This document shows, piece after piece, positions 45,225 to 53,694 of a stretch of DNA of 64,000 nt (positions are counted from its first letter, which is position 1; every line of letters begins with the position of its first letter). The stretch lies in contig NZ_NMWT01000001.1 of assembly GCF_002860365.1 (NCBI RefSeq), positions 223,379-287,378 on the forward strand. Reading direction: 5' to 3'. Below the pieces are notes generated by a model, which ran no database searches, was not told the origin of the DNA, and saw only the letters and a program-made list of their open reading frames with translations. A program made the translations under genes and the position numbers. This DNA comes from Bifidobacterium parmae (GTDB taxonomy: Bacteria; Actinomycetota; Actinomycetes; Actinomycetales; Bifidobacteriaceae).

Positions 45225-46670
45225 ATGAGACAATCCGAGGCGTTGGCGATCCTCAACGCCGGGGCGAACGTGTTCCTGACGGGCGCGCCCGGCGCGGGCA
45301 AGACGTACGCGTTGAACGAGTTCATCCGCGAGGTGCGCGCGGACGGCGCGAACGTCGCCGTGACCGCCTCGACCGGCATCGCCGCCACGCACGTCGACGG
45401 GCAGACCATCCACTCGTGGAGCGGCGTCGGCCTCGCCACCGTGCTCGATGCGAAACTGCTCAAGACCATCAAGACGCGCCGCAAACGCAAGATCCAGGCG
45501 ACCGACGTGCTCGTCATCGACGAGGTGTCGATGCTGCACGCGTGGCTGTTCGACATGGTCGACCAGGTGTGCCGCGAGATCCGCCGCGACCCGCGCCCGT
45601 TCGGCGGGCTGCAGGTCGTGCTCTCCGGCGACCTCTTCCAGCTACCTCCCGTCTCCGTGTCGGGACGCAACCGCGACGTGATCCCGCCGAGCCCCGAGTT
45701 CACGGCGTCGCGCGAACGGTACGCGCGCGCCGGACTCAACCCGGAGGGCTTCGTCACCGAATCATTGGTCTGGCCGGAACTCGACCCGGTCGTCTGCTAC
45801 CTGACCGAACAGCATCGTCAGGACGACGGACGCCTCCTCACCGTGCTCACGCACATCCGCGAAAGCCGCGTCGACGACGCCGACCGCGACGCGCTCGTCA
45901 CGCGTCTCGGCGTCGCGCCCGAACCCGGCACGGTCGCCACGCACCTGTTCCCCGTGAACCGTCAGGCCGACAACCTCAACGATCTCCGGCTCGCGAGCAT
46001 CATGCTCGACAGCCACGAGTTCCACGCCGAGCAGGCGGGGCCGGCGAACCTCGTCGAACGGCTCAAGCGCAACATGCTCGCCCCCGAACGGCTCGTGCTC
46101 AAGGAGGGCGCGGCCGTCATGGCGCTGCGCAACGACGCCGACCGCCAGTATGTGAACGGGTCGCTCGGCACCGTGCGCGGCTTCGCGAACGAGAATAAGG
46201 GCGGCTGGCCGATCGTCGCATTCGAGAACGGCAACATCGTCACGATGAAACCCGCCACGTGGGAGATGATGGACGGCGACACCGTGCTCGCCTCCGTCTC
46301 GCAGGTGCCGTTGCGCTGCGCGTGGGGCATCACGATCCACAAGTCGCAGGGCATGACGCTCGACCGCGCCGTCATGGATCTGAAACGCACGTTCGCGCCC
46401 GGCATGGGCTACGTGGCGCTTTCCCGCGTCGAATCGTTGGACGGACTGTATCTGGAGGGCGTCAACAACCGCATGTTCGCGGTCTCGCCCGACGCGGTCG
46501 CTTTGGACGGCGACCTTCGGGAGGCGTCCGCCGCCGCCTCCGACCTGCTCGCCGGACACGGCGCCGCCGCGTTCAAGCCGGGTGCCGGCTCCGACGGCGG
46601 CTTCGGCCTGGACGGCGTGCCTGGAGGAGCCGCACCCGGCGATGAATTCGCCCAAGACGCCCTCTTCTGA
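45225..46670 (+). CDS. Pif1-like SF1 DNA helicase / AAA ATPase
   Basis: Probable 5'-3' DNA helicase of the Pif1/RecD-like group. At 481 residues it shows motif I FLTGAPGAGKTYAL, motif Ia VTASTGIAATHVDGQTIHSW, motif II VLVIDEVSMLHAWLFD, and motif III LSGDLFQLPPV. Motif IV-like TEQHRQDD follows, and the C-terminal motifs VMALRNDADRQYVNGSLG and GITIHKSQGMTLDRAVMDL with YVALSRVESLDGLYL. The last 50 residues are Gly/Ala-rich. CAGGAAGGAAG lies before ATG 45225. A single gene; a role in genome maintenance is inferred from the family. Confidence 0.9.
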   Translation: MRQSEALAILNAGANVFLTGAPGAGKTYALNEFIREVRADGANVAVTASTGIAATHVDGQTIHSWSGVGLATVLDAKLLKTIKTRRKRKIQATDVLVIDEVSMLHAWLFDMVDQVCREIRRDPRPFGGLQVVLSGDLFQLPPVSVSGRNRDVIPPSPEFTASRERYARAGLNPEGFVTESLVWPELDPVVCYLTEQHRQDDGRLLTVLTHIRESRVDDADRDALVTRLGVAPEPGTVATHLFPVNRQADNLNDLRLASIMLDSHEFHAEQAGPANLVERLKRNMLAPERLVLKEGAAVMALRNDADRQYVNGSLGTVRGFANENKGGWPIVAFENGNIVTMKPATWEMMDGDTVLASVSQVPLRCAWGITIHKSQGMTLDRAVMDLKRTFAPGMGYVALSRVESLDGLYLEGVNNRMFAVSPDAVALDGDLREASAAASDLLAGHGAAAFKPGAGSDGGFGLDGVPGGAAPGDEFAQDALF

Positions 46671-47206
46671 CCGCTTTCGGATACCGTACCCGCGACGGGC
46701 TCTTCGCATTTCGGCGGGCAAGTGTGGGCTTGGATGGCTTGTCCGAATCCGCCGATTCTCTTTCTCGCTTGGCAGGGGTGCATCCTCACCGCTCCGAACA
46801 CCCATCTGCGTTACGAGGGGTACTCGATTAGGGTTTATCCAGGGCTCGGGCACCGTAATGGCCGCCATGTACCTCGATGAGGCGTTCTCAGGTACCCCTC
46901 ATAAGCAAGTTGTCTCCGGAGAACGACGGGAAAGTACCCCTGCCAAACGAGAATGCGATGGAATGACGACCGTTCACCCCCGGCCCGCCATGGCACCCTC
47001 CAAATCGGTCACGGTTCTTTCCTGGACTGCCGTGGCTCCCTCCATGTCTGTCCACGGTTTCCCGTGGAAAACCGTGGAGCGAGTCGTGATGGCGGGGGAG
47101 CGAACCTGTGTCGTCCACGTTCGTTGACGGGTGAGGTCCCCCTACTCGCCCGTGAATTGAAGCGTGTGGGACAATGAGGTGAGGAATCATCGTGGAGGAG
47201 GGTGTC
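46671..47206. other. Long intergenic region with short repeats, no gene supported
   Basis: 536 bases whose open frames lack starts with ribosome sites. Copies of AGGGGTAC or its complement occur near 46813, 46891 and 46935. A perfect hairpin CCACGGTTT-CCCGTGGA-AAACCGTGG is at 47052-47077, with a degraded relative upstream near 47010-47035. Composition differs from the flanking genes, suggesting decayed sequence. Confidence 0.5.
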
Positions 47207-48787
47207 ATGGCGGACGACAAGCACATCGACGATGCGGATGACGCGCGAATCGACAACGAACACGACGATGTCGCGGACGACTACGCGGACGACTATGCGG
47301 ACGACGTGTTCCGCGAGCTCGGCGACGACGCCGCGGAACCGTATGACGACGGCACGGCGCCGGACGTGCCGACGGCAGGCGCGGAACCATCCGCGGACGC
47401 AACGGGCACGCCGGACGCGAACGGTCCGGGTACGGGCGAATCGGATGCGACCCTGCCGGACGTGGATGGCGGGGTCACGACGGCGCGACGGCGGCCGAAG
47501 CCGCTCGTCGTCGCGCTCGTCGCGGCGTTCGCGGCTGGCGCAGTGTTCGCCGGCGTGGCCGTCACCCGCTCGATCCTCGATTTGAACGCGCGCAACCACG
47601 CGTCCGCGCTCGCCTACTGCCGCCGGGAACGCGCGCAATACACGGAGACGCTCACCGGCTACACGCCCGTCGCGCGGCAGGCGACCGCGCTGCTCAAGGA
47701 GACCGCGTCGCTCACCGGCAGCGACTCGCGCGCACGCCTCCAACAGCAGATGGACGCCATGCACGACGCCGACGTGACCGCTCCCGCCGAACAGGATTGC
47801 GCGGCGGACGCGCACACCGCCGACATCGCCGCGCTCGGCGACCGGTACGCGGCCGCGGCGAGCGCCATGGCCGACGGGCTCATCTCCATCCGCTACGACA
47901 CGGACACGCTCAAGCAGATGAAGGACGGGTTGAACGCGCAGGACGCGCGCAAACAGCTGACCACGCTCATCGCGCGCGCGAAACTCGCCTACGACAGGTC
48001 CGCGGGCAAGGCGGACGAGACGGCGCGCAGCACGCTCAAGAACGCGATCGACACAGCGCAATCCGTGCTCGACACGACGCCGTCCGACGCGGGCGACGCC
48101 GTGAACGAGCAGATCCAGCCGATCTCCGAGGCGACCGCCAAGGTGATCGCGCTGATGCCGCTCGATTGCCATTTCACCGACTGCGTGGCGCTCACCTTCG
48201 ATGACGGGCCGAACAAGCGGACCACGCCCAAGGTGCTCGACGAGCTGAAGGCCGCCGACGTGCCCGCCACGTTCTTCCTGCAGGGGCAGTTCGTCAGCGG
48301 GTCGAACGTGAAGCTCGTGGGGCGCATGGCCGCCGAAGGGCACAGCGTCGGATCGATGTCGTGGCGGCACACCCAGATGCATGCGATGGGCGCCAGCCAG
48401 CTCGCCAAATGGTTCAAGGACACGGATTCGGTGATCTCCGAGGCGTCCGGCAAGCCGGTCACGCTGTTCCGGCCGCCGGACGGCGCGTGGAGCGACGCGC
48501 TGCGCTCGCAGGCCAAGGCGAGCGGGCAGGCGATGATCCTGTGGGGCGTGGACTCCGGCGACTGGGGCAAGCTCGACACGAGCGAGATCGAGAAGCGCAC
48601 GCTCGACGGCGCCTACCCCGGGTCGATCATCTCGCTGCGCGACGGGAACCCCGAGACCGTGAAGGCGCTGCCGGGAATCATCAAGGGATTGCAGGCGAAG
48701 GGATACCACATCGTCACCGTGGACACGCTCCTCGCCGGCGACATCCAGCCCGGCTCGGTCGCCTACGGGTTGAACGACGTGCAGTGA
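47207..48787 (+). CDS. Membrane-anchored CE4-like (NodB) protein with degenerate active site
   Basis: Predicted surface protein of 526 residues. It has an Asp-rich cytoplasmic N-terminus (about 1-100), a signal anchor PLVVALVAAFAAGAVFAGV, and a helical or coiled extracellular region (about 125-315). A polysaccharide-deacetylase domain follows from about 325. CE4 motif 1 TFDDGP (Asp332-333) and motif 4 DSGDW are intact. The first metal His of motif 2 is Met384 (MSWRH), motif 3 reads RPPD in place of RxPY, and the motif 5 His is Arg478 (SLRD). It may therefore bind rather than deacetylate peptidoglycan or glycan. ATG 47207 has GGAGGAG 6 nt upstream. Confidence 0.85.
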   Translation: MADDKHIDDADDARIDNEHDDVADDYADDYADDVFRELGDDAAEPYDDGTAPDVPTAGAEPSADATGTPDANGPGTGESDATLPDVDGGVTTARRRPKPLVVALVAAFAAGAVFAGVAVTRSILDLNARNHASALAYCRRERAQYTETLTGYTPVARQATALLKETASLTGSDSRARLQQQMDAMHDADVTAPAEQDCAADAHTADIAALGDRYAAAASAMADGLISIRYDTDTLKQMKDGLNAQDARKQLTTLIARAKLAYDRSAGKADETARSTLKNAIDTAQSVLDTTPSDAGDAVNEQIQPISEATAKVIALMPLDCHFTDCVALTFDDGPNKRTTPKVLDELKAADVPATFFLQGQFVSGSNVKLVGRMAAEGHSVGSMSWRHTQMHAMGASQLAKWFKDTDSVISEASGKPVTLFRPPDGAWSDALRSQAKASGQAMILWGVDSGDWGKLDTSEIEKRTLDGAYPGSIISLRDGNPETVKALPGIIKGLQAKGYHIVTVDTLLAGDIQPGSVAYGLNDVQ

Positions 48788-48799
48788 GCGGGGCTCCGA

Positions 48800-49894
48800 T
48801 CACCAACGGCCGGCGATTGGGGTGCCGCAGTCGGGGCAGCGGGCGGTGGCGGCGGTGTCGGCGGGATCGCCCGCCGCGCCGCCCTTGCCGTCCAGCCGGT
48901 TCTCGATGATCCGGTACCAGTCGCGGACGACGAGCGGGGCGCGGCACTCGGGATTCGGGCAGAACGTGGTGTCGCCCTCCCGGTCGTGCACGTTGCCGGT
49001 GTACACGTACCGCAATCCTTCCGCCATCGCGATGCGCCGCGCGCGCGTCAGCGTCGCGTGCGGCGTGGGCGGCACGTCGGTCATCCTCCACGCCGGGTGG
49101 AACGCCGAGAAATGCAAGGGGACGTCCGGGCCGAGCGTCTCGCGGATCCACGCGCATTCCGCGTGCAGCTGCGCGTCGTCGTCGTTGAGGCCGGGGATGA
49201 GCAGCGTCGTCAGCTCCACCCACACGTGGCGGCCGTCCGGCGTGCGCGCCTCGTTCACCGCATAGTCGATGGTGTCGAGCACGTCCTGCAGGTGCGTGCC
49301 GGTCACCTTCCAATAGAACTCCTCGGTGAAGCCCTTGAGGTCGATGTTCGCCGCATCCATCGCCGCGTAGAAGTCGGGACGGGCCGGCGCGGCCATGTAG
49401 CCGGCGGTCACCGCGATCGGACGGACGCCGCGCTCCCGGCACGCCCACGCCGTGTCGATCGCGTATTCGGCGAACACGATCGGATCGTTGTACGTGAACG
49501 CCACCGAACCGATGCCGCGGTCCGCCGCGACGGCCGCGATCCTCTCCGGCGACGCCTCCGCGCCCAGACGATCGAAGTCGCGCGCACGCGAGATATCCCA
49601 GTTCTGGCAGAAACGGCACGCCGAATTGCAGCCGGCCGTGCCGAAACTCAGCACGCGCGACCCCGGATGGAAATGGTTGAGCGGTTTCTTCTCCACCGGG
49701 TCGACGGCAAACCCGGAACTACGGCCGTACGTGTCCGAACGAATCGCGCCGCCGTGGTTCGACCGCACGAAGCAGAACCCGCGCTGGCCGGGCTTCAGCA
49801 CGCACCGGCGCGGGCACAGCTCGCAGCGCGCACGGCCCGTGCCGTCCGTGAAGCGGGTCTGCCATCGGCCGAGGGCCGGGTCAGTGGTCGGCAT
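48800..49894 (-). CDS. amrS: AmmeMemoRadiSam system radical SAM enzyme
   Basis: Radical S-adenosylmethionine protein (COG1180, PflA-like) of 364 residues. The N-terminal Cys-rich part contains CELCPRRCVLKPGQRGFCF. The [4Fe-4S] motif is CNSACRFC (CxxxCxxC) in GTAGCNSACRFCQNWDIS, and a second Cys-rich segment lies at the C-terminus (CPDCGTPIAG). Its chemistry is unknown; it always travels with Memo and AMMECR1 partners, which here are fused in the gene upstream with a 14-nt overlap. That overlap indicates joint translation and probable joint function. Confidence 0.9.
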   Translation of the reverse strand: MPTTDPALGRWQTRFTDGTGRARCELCPRRCVLKPGQRGFCFVRSNHGGAIRSDTYGRSSGFAVDPVEKKPLNHFHPGSRVLSFGTAGCNSACRFCQNWDISRARDFDRLGAEASPERIAAVAADRGIGSVAFTYNDPIVFAEYAIDTAWACRERGVRPIAVTAGYMAAPARPDFYAAMDAANIDLKGFTEEFYWKVTGTHLQDVLDTIDYAVNEARTPDGRHVWVELTTLLIPGLNDDDAQLHAECAWIRETLGPDVPLHFSAFHPAWRMTDVPPTPHATLTRARRIAMAEGLRYVYTGNVHDREGDTTFCPNPECRAPLVVRDWYRIIENRLDGKGGAAGDPADTAATARCPDCGTPIAGRW

Positions 49895-51695
49895 GGGCGG
49901 TCACCTCGTAGCGCTCGCAGACGATTTCGCTGTTCCTCCAGTCGAGCGCGGCGTCGAGGCCGGCCTTGGCGAGCAGGTGCGCGACGAACTCATGCGGATT
50001 CGGCAGCTGCTCCCACACCTGCGGCAGGAACGTGGCGCGCCGCCGCCCGTCCCGTTCGGCAAGGATGAGACCGTCCCTTCCGGGGCGCAACGCGCGTTCC
50101 AGCTCGTTGCGCGAGCGCACCGGATGCTCCGACGGGACGGCGGTCATGCGGCCGTCGTCGCCGCGCCGCCACTCGGGCGTCACGACGAGGATCGGCTCCG
50201 GTTGCGACAGTATGGACACCTCCACGTCGAGCAGCGGATACTCCTCGGCGGCGACCGGGAGGAAGCGCGGATCGCGGCTCGCCGCGTCCACCGCATGCTC
50301 GGCGACGTCGCGGCCGAGCGGCTGATGCGCCTCCAACGTGCCGATGCATCCGCGCAGTTCGCCGCCCTCCGTCAACGTGACGAAGCTCGCGCCCGGCTCG
50401 TCCAGCCACGGGTGCGAGGCGATGATCGACTCCACGGAATCCGGGGATTGCGGGGATTCGTCATCCAATCCGAGATGCGCGCGGATCGCCGCCCGCGCCA
50501 ACCGCAACAGCACGTCGCCGCGCGACTCGTCGGTATGGGTGTCATTGGTATGGGTGTCGGTATAGACGTCATCGGCGTGGGCAGTGGGGGAGTCGTTCGC
50601 GTCGGTGATGGCATCAGTGGCGTCGGCGTGTGCGTCGCCCCCGCTGGATGGAACAGTCCGGTGGCCTGTTCCATAGCAGTGCGCACCGTGCACTCCGCCC
50701 CCGCTGGCGGGGGCTGTCGGCGTAGCCGACTGGGGGTGGTCGTCGTCCTCCCACACGGCGAACGACGCGTACCCGACCACCGCCTCGTCGGGATCGCGCA
50801 TCGCCGGGCGCTCCTCGCCCGCGATCGCGACCACGCCGTCATCGCCGGACGTGGACCGGCCGAGCAGACGCATCGTAAACGACGACGCTGACCCGGCGGT
50901 ACCGGCCGGGCCGCTGGCGGCCGGCACCAGCCCGCGCGTCAGCACGTCCAGCAGGCCGTTGACCGGATACGCGCCGCACGCGCGGTCCGGGCGGATAGGG
51001 CCGTCGCGCCGCGCGATCGCGTCGATCGTCGCGTCGTCGAGCGCCCGCGCGTACGCCTGCGGATGGTAATGCGACAGATCGGAGCTGATCACGATCACCG
51101 TCTCCGGGCCTCCCCACAGGGCGCGAAGCACGTCGCCCACCTCGCGCGGGCTTGCGTCGCCCGCGTTCAACGGCACGATCTCGATATCCGGGCCGAGCAC
51201 GGTCTGCAGGAACGGGATCTGCACTTCGACCGCATGCTCGCGCGCATGCGTCGGATCGTTTACGATCAGGGCCGGAGCCTGCTCCATCGCGCGCTTCTCC
51301 GCCGCGGTGTCGATGGAGACCACACCCAACGGCGTGGCGAACGCGTCGGCGCTCGGGGCCGCGACGCCGCGCACCGCCACGCGATGCGTCGGGCCGACGA
51401 TCACCGCTCGCGTGATGCGGCCGCGCCCGCGTTCGAGCAGCGCGTAGGCGAGCGCCGCCGTCGTGCCGGAGTACACGTAGCCGGCGTGCGGCACGATCAC
51501 CGCCTTCGGCGCGCCCTGCGGCAGCGGATTCGCGGCCGCGCCGGCGAGCTTCGCGACGAGTTCGCGTCCGTATTCGAGCTGACGGTCGAGCATCCGCCGC
51601 AGCGCCGCGCGGTCGGCCGGGTAGAACGCGCCCGCCACCGCCGCGGGACGGATGCGCGTCGATCCTTCGTTGGACTGTTCCTTCGGCTGTGTCAT
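49881..51695 (-). CDS. Fused AmrB (Memo-like) and AmrA (AMMECR1-like) protein
   Basis: A 604-residue fusion. The N-terminal Memo domain (about 10-300) has VIVPHAGYVYSGTTAALAYA, VIVGPTHRVAV, EHAVEVQIPFLQTVLG and ISSDLSHYHP, with His/Asp/Glu/Cys positions like dioxygenase-fold Memo proteins. The C-terminal AMMECR1 domain (about 395-600) has ELRGCIGTLEAHQPLG, the family signature. The linker is encoded partly by a dispersed intergenic repeat (about 317-352), followed by a Thr/Asp/His-rich low-complexity stretch. The biochemical role of this system is not established. I chose ATG 51695; GTG 51704 is possible. Confidence 0.9.
   Translation of the reverse strand: MTQPKEQSNEGSTRIRPAAVAGAFYPADRAALRRMLDRQLEYGRELVAKLAGAAANPLPQGAPKAVIVPHAGYVYSGTTAALAYALLERGRGRITRAVIVGPTHRVAVRGVAAPSADAFATPLGVVSIDTAAEKRAMEQAPALIVNDPTHAREHAVEVQIPFLQTVLGPDIEIVPLNAGDASPREVGDVLRALWGGPETVIVISSDLSHYHPQAYARALDDATIDAIARRDGPIRPDRACGAYPVNGLLDVLTRGLVPAASGPAGTAGSASSFTMRLLGRSTSGDDGVVAIAGEERPAMRDPDEAVVGYASFAVWEDDDHPQSATPTAPASGGGVHGAHCYGTGHRTVPSSGGDAHADATDAITDANDSPTAHADDVYTDTHTNDTHTDESRGDVLLRLARAAIRAHLGLDDESPQSPDSVESIIASHPWLDEPGASFVTLTEGGELRGCIGTLEAHQPLGRDVAEHAVDAASRDPRFLPVAAEEYPLLDVEVSILSQPEPILVVTPEWRRGDDGRMTAVPSEHPVRSRNELERALRPGRDGLILAERDGRRRATFLPQVWEQLPNPHEFVAHLLAKAGLDAALDWRNSEIVCERYEVTAHADH
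50640..50750. repeat. REP-like element inside the AmrB-AmrA gene, copy 4
   Basis: Contains the imperfect hairpin module TGGAACAGTCC/GGCCTGTTCCA (50649-50673), GTGCGCACCGTGCAC, and then GCCCCCGCTGGCGGGGGCTG with TCGGCGTAGCCGA and CTGGGGGTGGTCG. It matches the element at 58415-58588 in inverted orientation. It is read in frame as part of the interdomain linker. Confidence 0.75.
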
Positions 51696-51898
51696 ATCGA
51701 CCACCCCCGTACCATTCTAGTTTCCTCCGGCGTTCCCGGTTGCGCGCTCGGCCGATCGTCCGATGAGGCGGAACGTTTGCGGTTGTCCACGTCTCGTTAT
51801 TGGGCAACATGACTAATTGTGATGGTAGTGAGAATTAGACGGATTGTCTAGCATGATGGTGAGAACATGCCGGAAGATCCGGACGCAAGGAGGTCATC

Positions 51899-52645
51899 AT
51901 GACGAACACGAACCCCGATTCCCGCCAGCCTCAGGCCGGGCGGGACGGCGACCCGTACGCCAACCCGTATGCGGACCAGGGCAACAACCCATATGCCGGC
52001 CAGCAGGGGCCGCAGAACCATCCGGGTCGGAACGACGGCCCCGCCGGCGGCCCGTGGAACGGCCGACCTGTCGACCCGTTCAAACTCATCGAAAGCATGC
52101 TGCCGCAGCATGCGAAGAACTGGGTGCGCGGATTCTACGGCGTGATCGGCGTGGCCGCCGTCGTGCTCGGCGCGGCCCTGCTGTTCTGGCCGGGCATCAC
52201 GCTGAAGGTCGCGGCCGTCCTGCTCGGCGTCTACCTCGTGGTCTCCGGACTCGTGCGCGTCGTCGTCGCCATCGTCGAACTCGGCCTGCCGAGCGGATGG
52301 CGCGTGCTCGACATCCTCGTCGGCGTGCTGCTCACCATCGGCGGCCTGCTCATGCTCAAGAATGCGGCCGTCTCCGGGCAGACGCTCGCCCTGCTCGCCA
52401 CGATGACCGTCGGCATCGGCTGGATGCTCGAAGGCTTCATGGCGCTCATCGAATCCTGGCGGCTCCCCAGCTCCGGATGGGCCGTGCTGTACGCGATCGT
52501 CTCCATCATCGCCGGATTCGTCGTGCTCATGTCGCCGGTAAGCTCCACCGTCTGGCTCGTCGTCTTCGCCGGTTGCGCGCTCGTCGTCATGGGCGTCTCC
52601 GCCCTCGTGCGCGCCTTCACCTTCGGCCGCCTGTCGAAGCGATGA
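51899..52645 (+). CDS. DUF308 (HdeD-like) membrane protein
   Basis: A 248-residue protein with a Pro/Asn/Gln/Gly-rich cytoplasmic N-terminus of about 60 residues. Six short hydrophobic segments follow in three repeated pairs (for example FYGVIGVAAVVLGAALLFWPG and LYAIVSIIAGFVVLMSP), the DUF308 repeat pattern found in HdeD. The function is unknown; HdeD is linked to acid resistance in enterobacteria, which should not be assumed here. AAGGAGG lies 8 nt before ATG 51899. A monocistronic gene. Confidence 0.8.
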   Translation: MTNTNPDSRQPQAGRDGDPYANPYADQGNNPYAGQQGPQNHPGRNDGPAGGPWNGRPVDPFKLIESMLPQHAKNWVRGFYGVIGVAAVVLGAALLFWPGITLKVAAVLLGVYLVVSGLVRVVVAIVELGLPSGWRVLDILVGVLLTIGGLLMLKNAAVSGQTLALLATMTVGIGWMLEGFMALIESWRLPSSGWAVLYAIVSIIAGFVVLMSPVSSTVWLVVFAGCALVVMGVSALVRAFTFGRLSKR

Positions 52646-52697
52646 GGTGAGAGGCAGATGACTTCCGTAGTCTTGGCCGCGCTTTGATCGACCAAGA

Positions 52698-52931
52698 CTA
52701 CGAGATCACGGGTTGCCTGTGAATGATTGTTCCCAGATGATTCGTCAGCGCTCGGACGTCATCGTCGGAACACCCCCATTGACGGACCAAGGTGAGCGGT
52801 TCGCAGTCGAACAACGCTGTGGCGAGGTCCGTTCTCCTTTCTGCGATGATTCTGCGGTTGCGCGGGTTGAACAGCAGCGTGTAGCCGTGATAATCGCCGA
52901 TTTCCCGCAACTTAGTCGTGGAATCGGGCAT
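52698..52931 (-). CDS. Small uncharacterised protein, 77 residues
   Basis: Starts MPDSTTKLREIGDYHGYTLL and continues FNPRNRRIIAERRTDLA, with an acidic C-terminal half (CSDDDVRALTNHLG). No family recognised. ATG 52931 lies inside the end of the broken DUF4160 gene (20-nt overlap), so the two belonged to one translational unit, and GGAG lies about 10 nt upstream. It may be a partner of the DUF4160 protein. Confidence 0.5.
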   Translation of the reverse strand: MPDSTTKLREIGDYHGYTLLFNPRNRRIIAERRTDLATALFDCEPLTLVRQWGCSDDDVRALTNHLGTIIHRQPVIS

Positions 52932-53184
52932 ACCCGAACATCTCCTGCCATGCCACGATGATTTCCGGTGCGACCGACTCAAGGAACTCGGTGATTCCCT
53001 GCTGTTCCTTCGCCGTCATATCCGGGCTTTACTTGGCGATTCGTACCGTACCGTCCTGCAGAATCCAGAATTTCGCGGATGACGGCGACGGTTTGCCTTT
53101 GGCGACATGGACGTGAATCGGCTCGTTGCTTTCATTCGCCCAGAAGTAGACGAGGAATCCCCGGATCCTATACAGTCCAGGCAT
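52912..53184 (-). pseudogene. DUF4160-family gene broken by an in-frame stop
   Basis: Reading back from ATG 53184 gives MPGLYRIRGFLVYFW, then EPIHVHVAKGK, AKFWILQDGTVRIAK, a TAA at 53029-53031, and in the same frame SPDMTAKEQQGITEFLESV and IIVAWQEMFG. Both halves match my memory of DUF4160 proteins (HVHV near the middle, KFWI-L, a final AW.E.FG). A single base change therefore seems to have truncated an 85-90 residue protein. The first half alone (51 residues) may still be made. DUF4160 genes often sit in small toxin-antitoxin-like pairs. Confidence 0.65.
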
Positions 53185-53428
53185 GTTGGATACCGCCTTC
53201 CCGTGCATAGCGCATGATCGATTTCATGCCGCGGACGGTGCTGACGAGAAATCCATTGGTCTCCTGCTGGCTGAATCCCGTATTGGCTGGAATCGTGCCG
53301 TCCGGAATCCTGACCTCGGCGTGCTTGTCCCCCTTGTCGAAGAAGACGAGCACGCTGCCGTCGGGCTGGACATCGGAATGTGTGACGCGCGTGCCGTCGC
53401 CGGTCTCGTAGTAGTCGTATATCCGCAT
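53168..53428 (-). CDS. Small uncharacterised protein upstream of the DUF4160 gene
   Basis: An 86-residue protein beginning MRIYDYYETGDGTRVTHSDV, with LVFFDKGDKHAEVRIPDG and a C-terminal helix (GFLVSTVRGMKSIMRYAREG). Probably a beta-strand domain followed by a helix. The stop overlaps the DUF4160 start by 17 nt. ATG 53428 follows AGGAGCC. The arrangement, small overlapping genes next to DUF4160, resembles an antitoxin-like partner, but this is an inference from layout. Confidence 0.6.
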   Translation of the reverse strand: MRIYDYYETGDGTRVTHSDVQPDGSVLVFFDKGDKHAEVRIPDGTIPANTGFSQQETNGFLVSTVRGMKSIMRYAREGGIQHAWTV

Positions 53429-53548
53429 GATTGGCTCCTGTCTTTCTACATTGTAGGTCCGCGCCGCCATACGTCGTCACCGACGGGCGTCACGACGCCG
53501 GCTGTCACGAGCTGGCGCGTTCCATAAGGAGCCTCTATAGCAACGCCG

Positions 53549-53617
53549 TTGTCGTGAAGGCGGAACACCCGTATAGTGGCAGTCACATCGCAAGGTTCGG
53601 GGGAACCGGCGATGTGA
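53549..53617 (+). promoter_or_regulatory. Promoter and 5' hairpin of the panE-metQNI operon
   Basis: TTGTCG (53549-53554), 17 nt, TATAGT (53572-53577). Directly after it TCACATCGC (53583-53591) pairs with GCGATGTGA (53609-53617), with an inner GGTT/AACC. The stem would form at the very 5' end of the message. I see no SAM-type riboswitch consensus. Confidence 0.5.
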
Positions 53618-53694
53618 TGTGAATCGGGCAATCGACGATACGCGTGGGGACGCGGCGTCGAACCACACATACCCAATACGGGAAGGGGATTACC

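Noticed and set aside
46582-47256. Open frames on both strands between the Pif1-like helicase and CE4-like genes
   Set aside because: Neither has a ribosome site; compositions are Pro/Ser/Thr- or Gly/His-rich without motifs, and the region carries short repeats and a hairpin.
53583-53694. S-adenosylmethionine riboswitch before the panE-metQNI operon
   Set aside because: Only a simple 9-bp hairpin is present; the conserved core sequences and multi-helix junction of SAM riboswitches are not seen.
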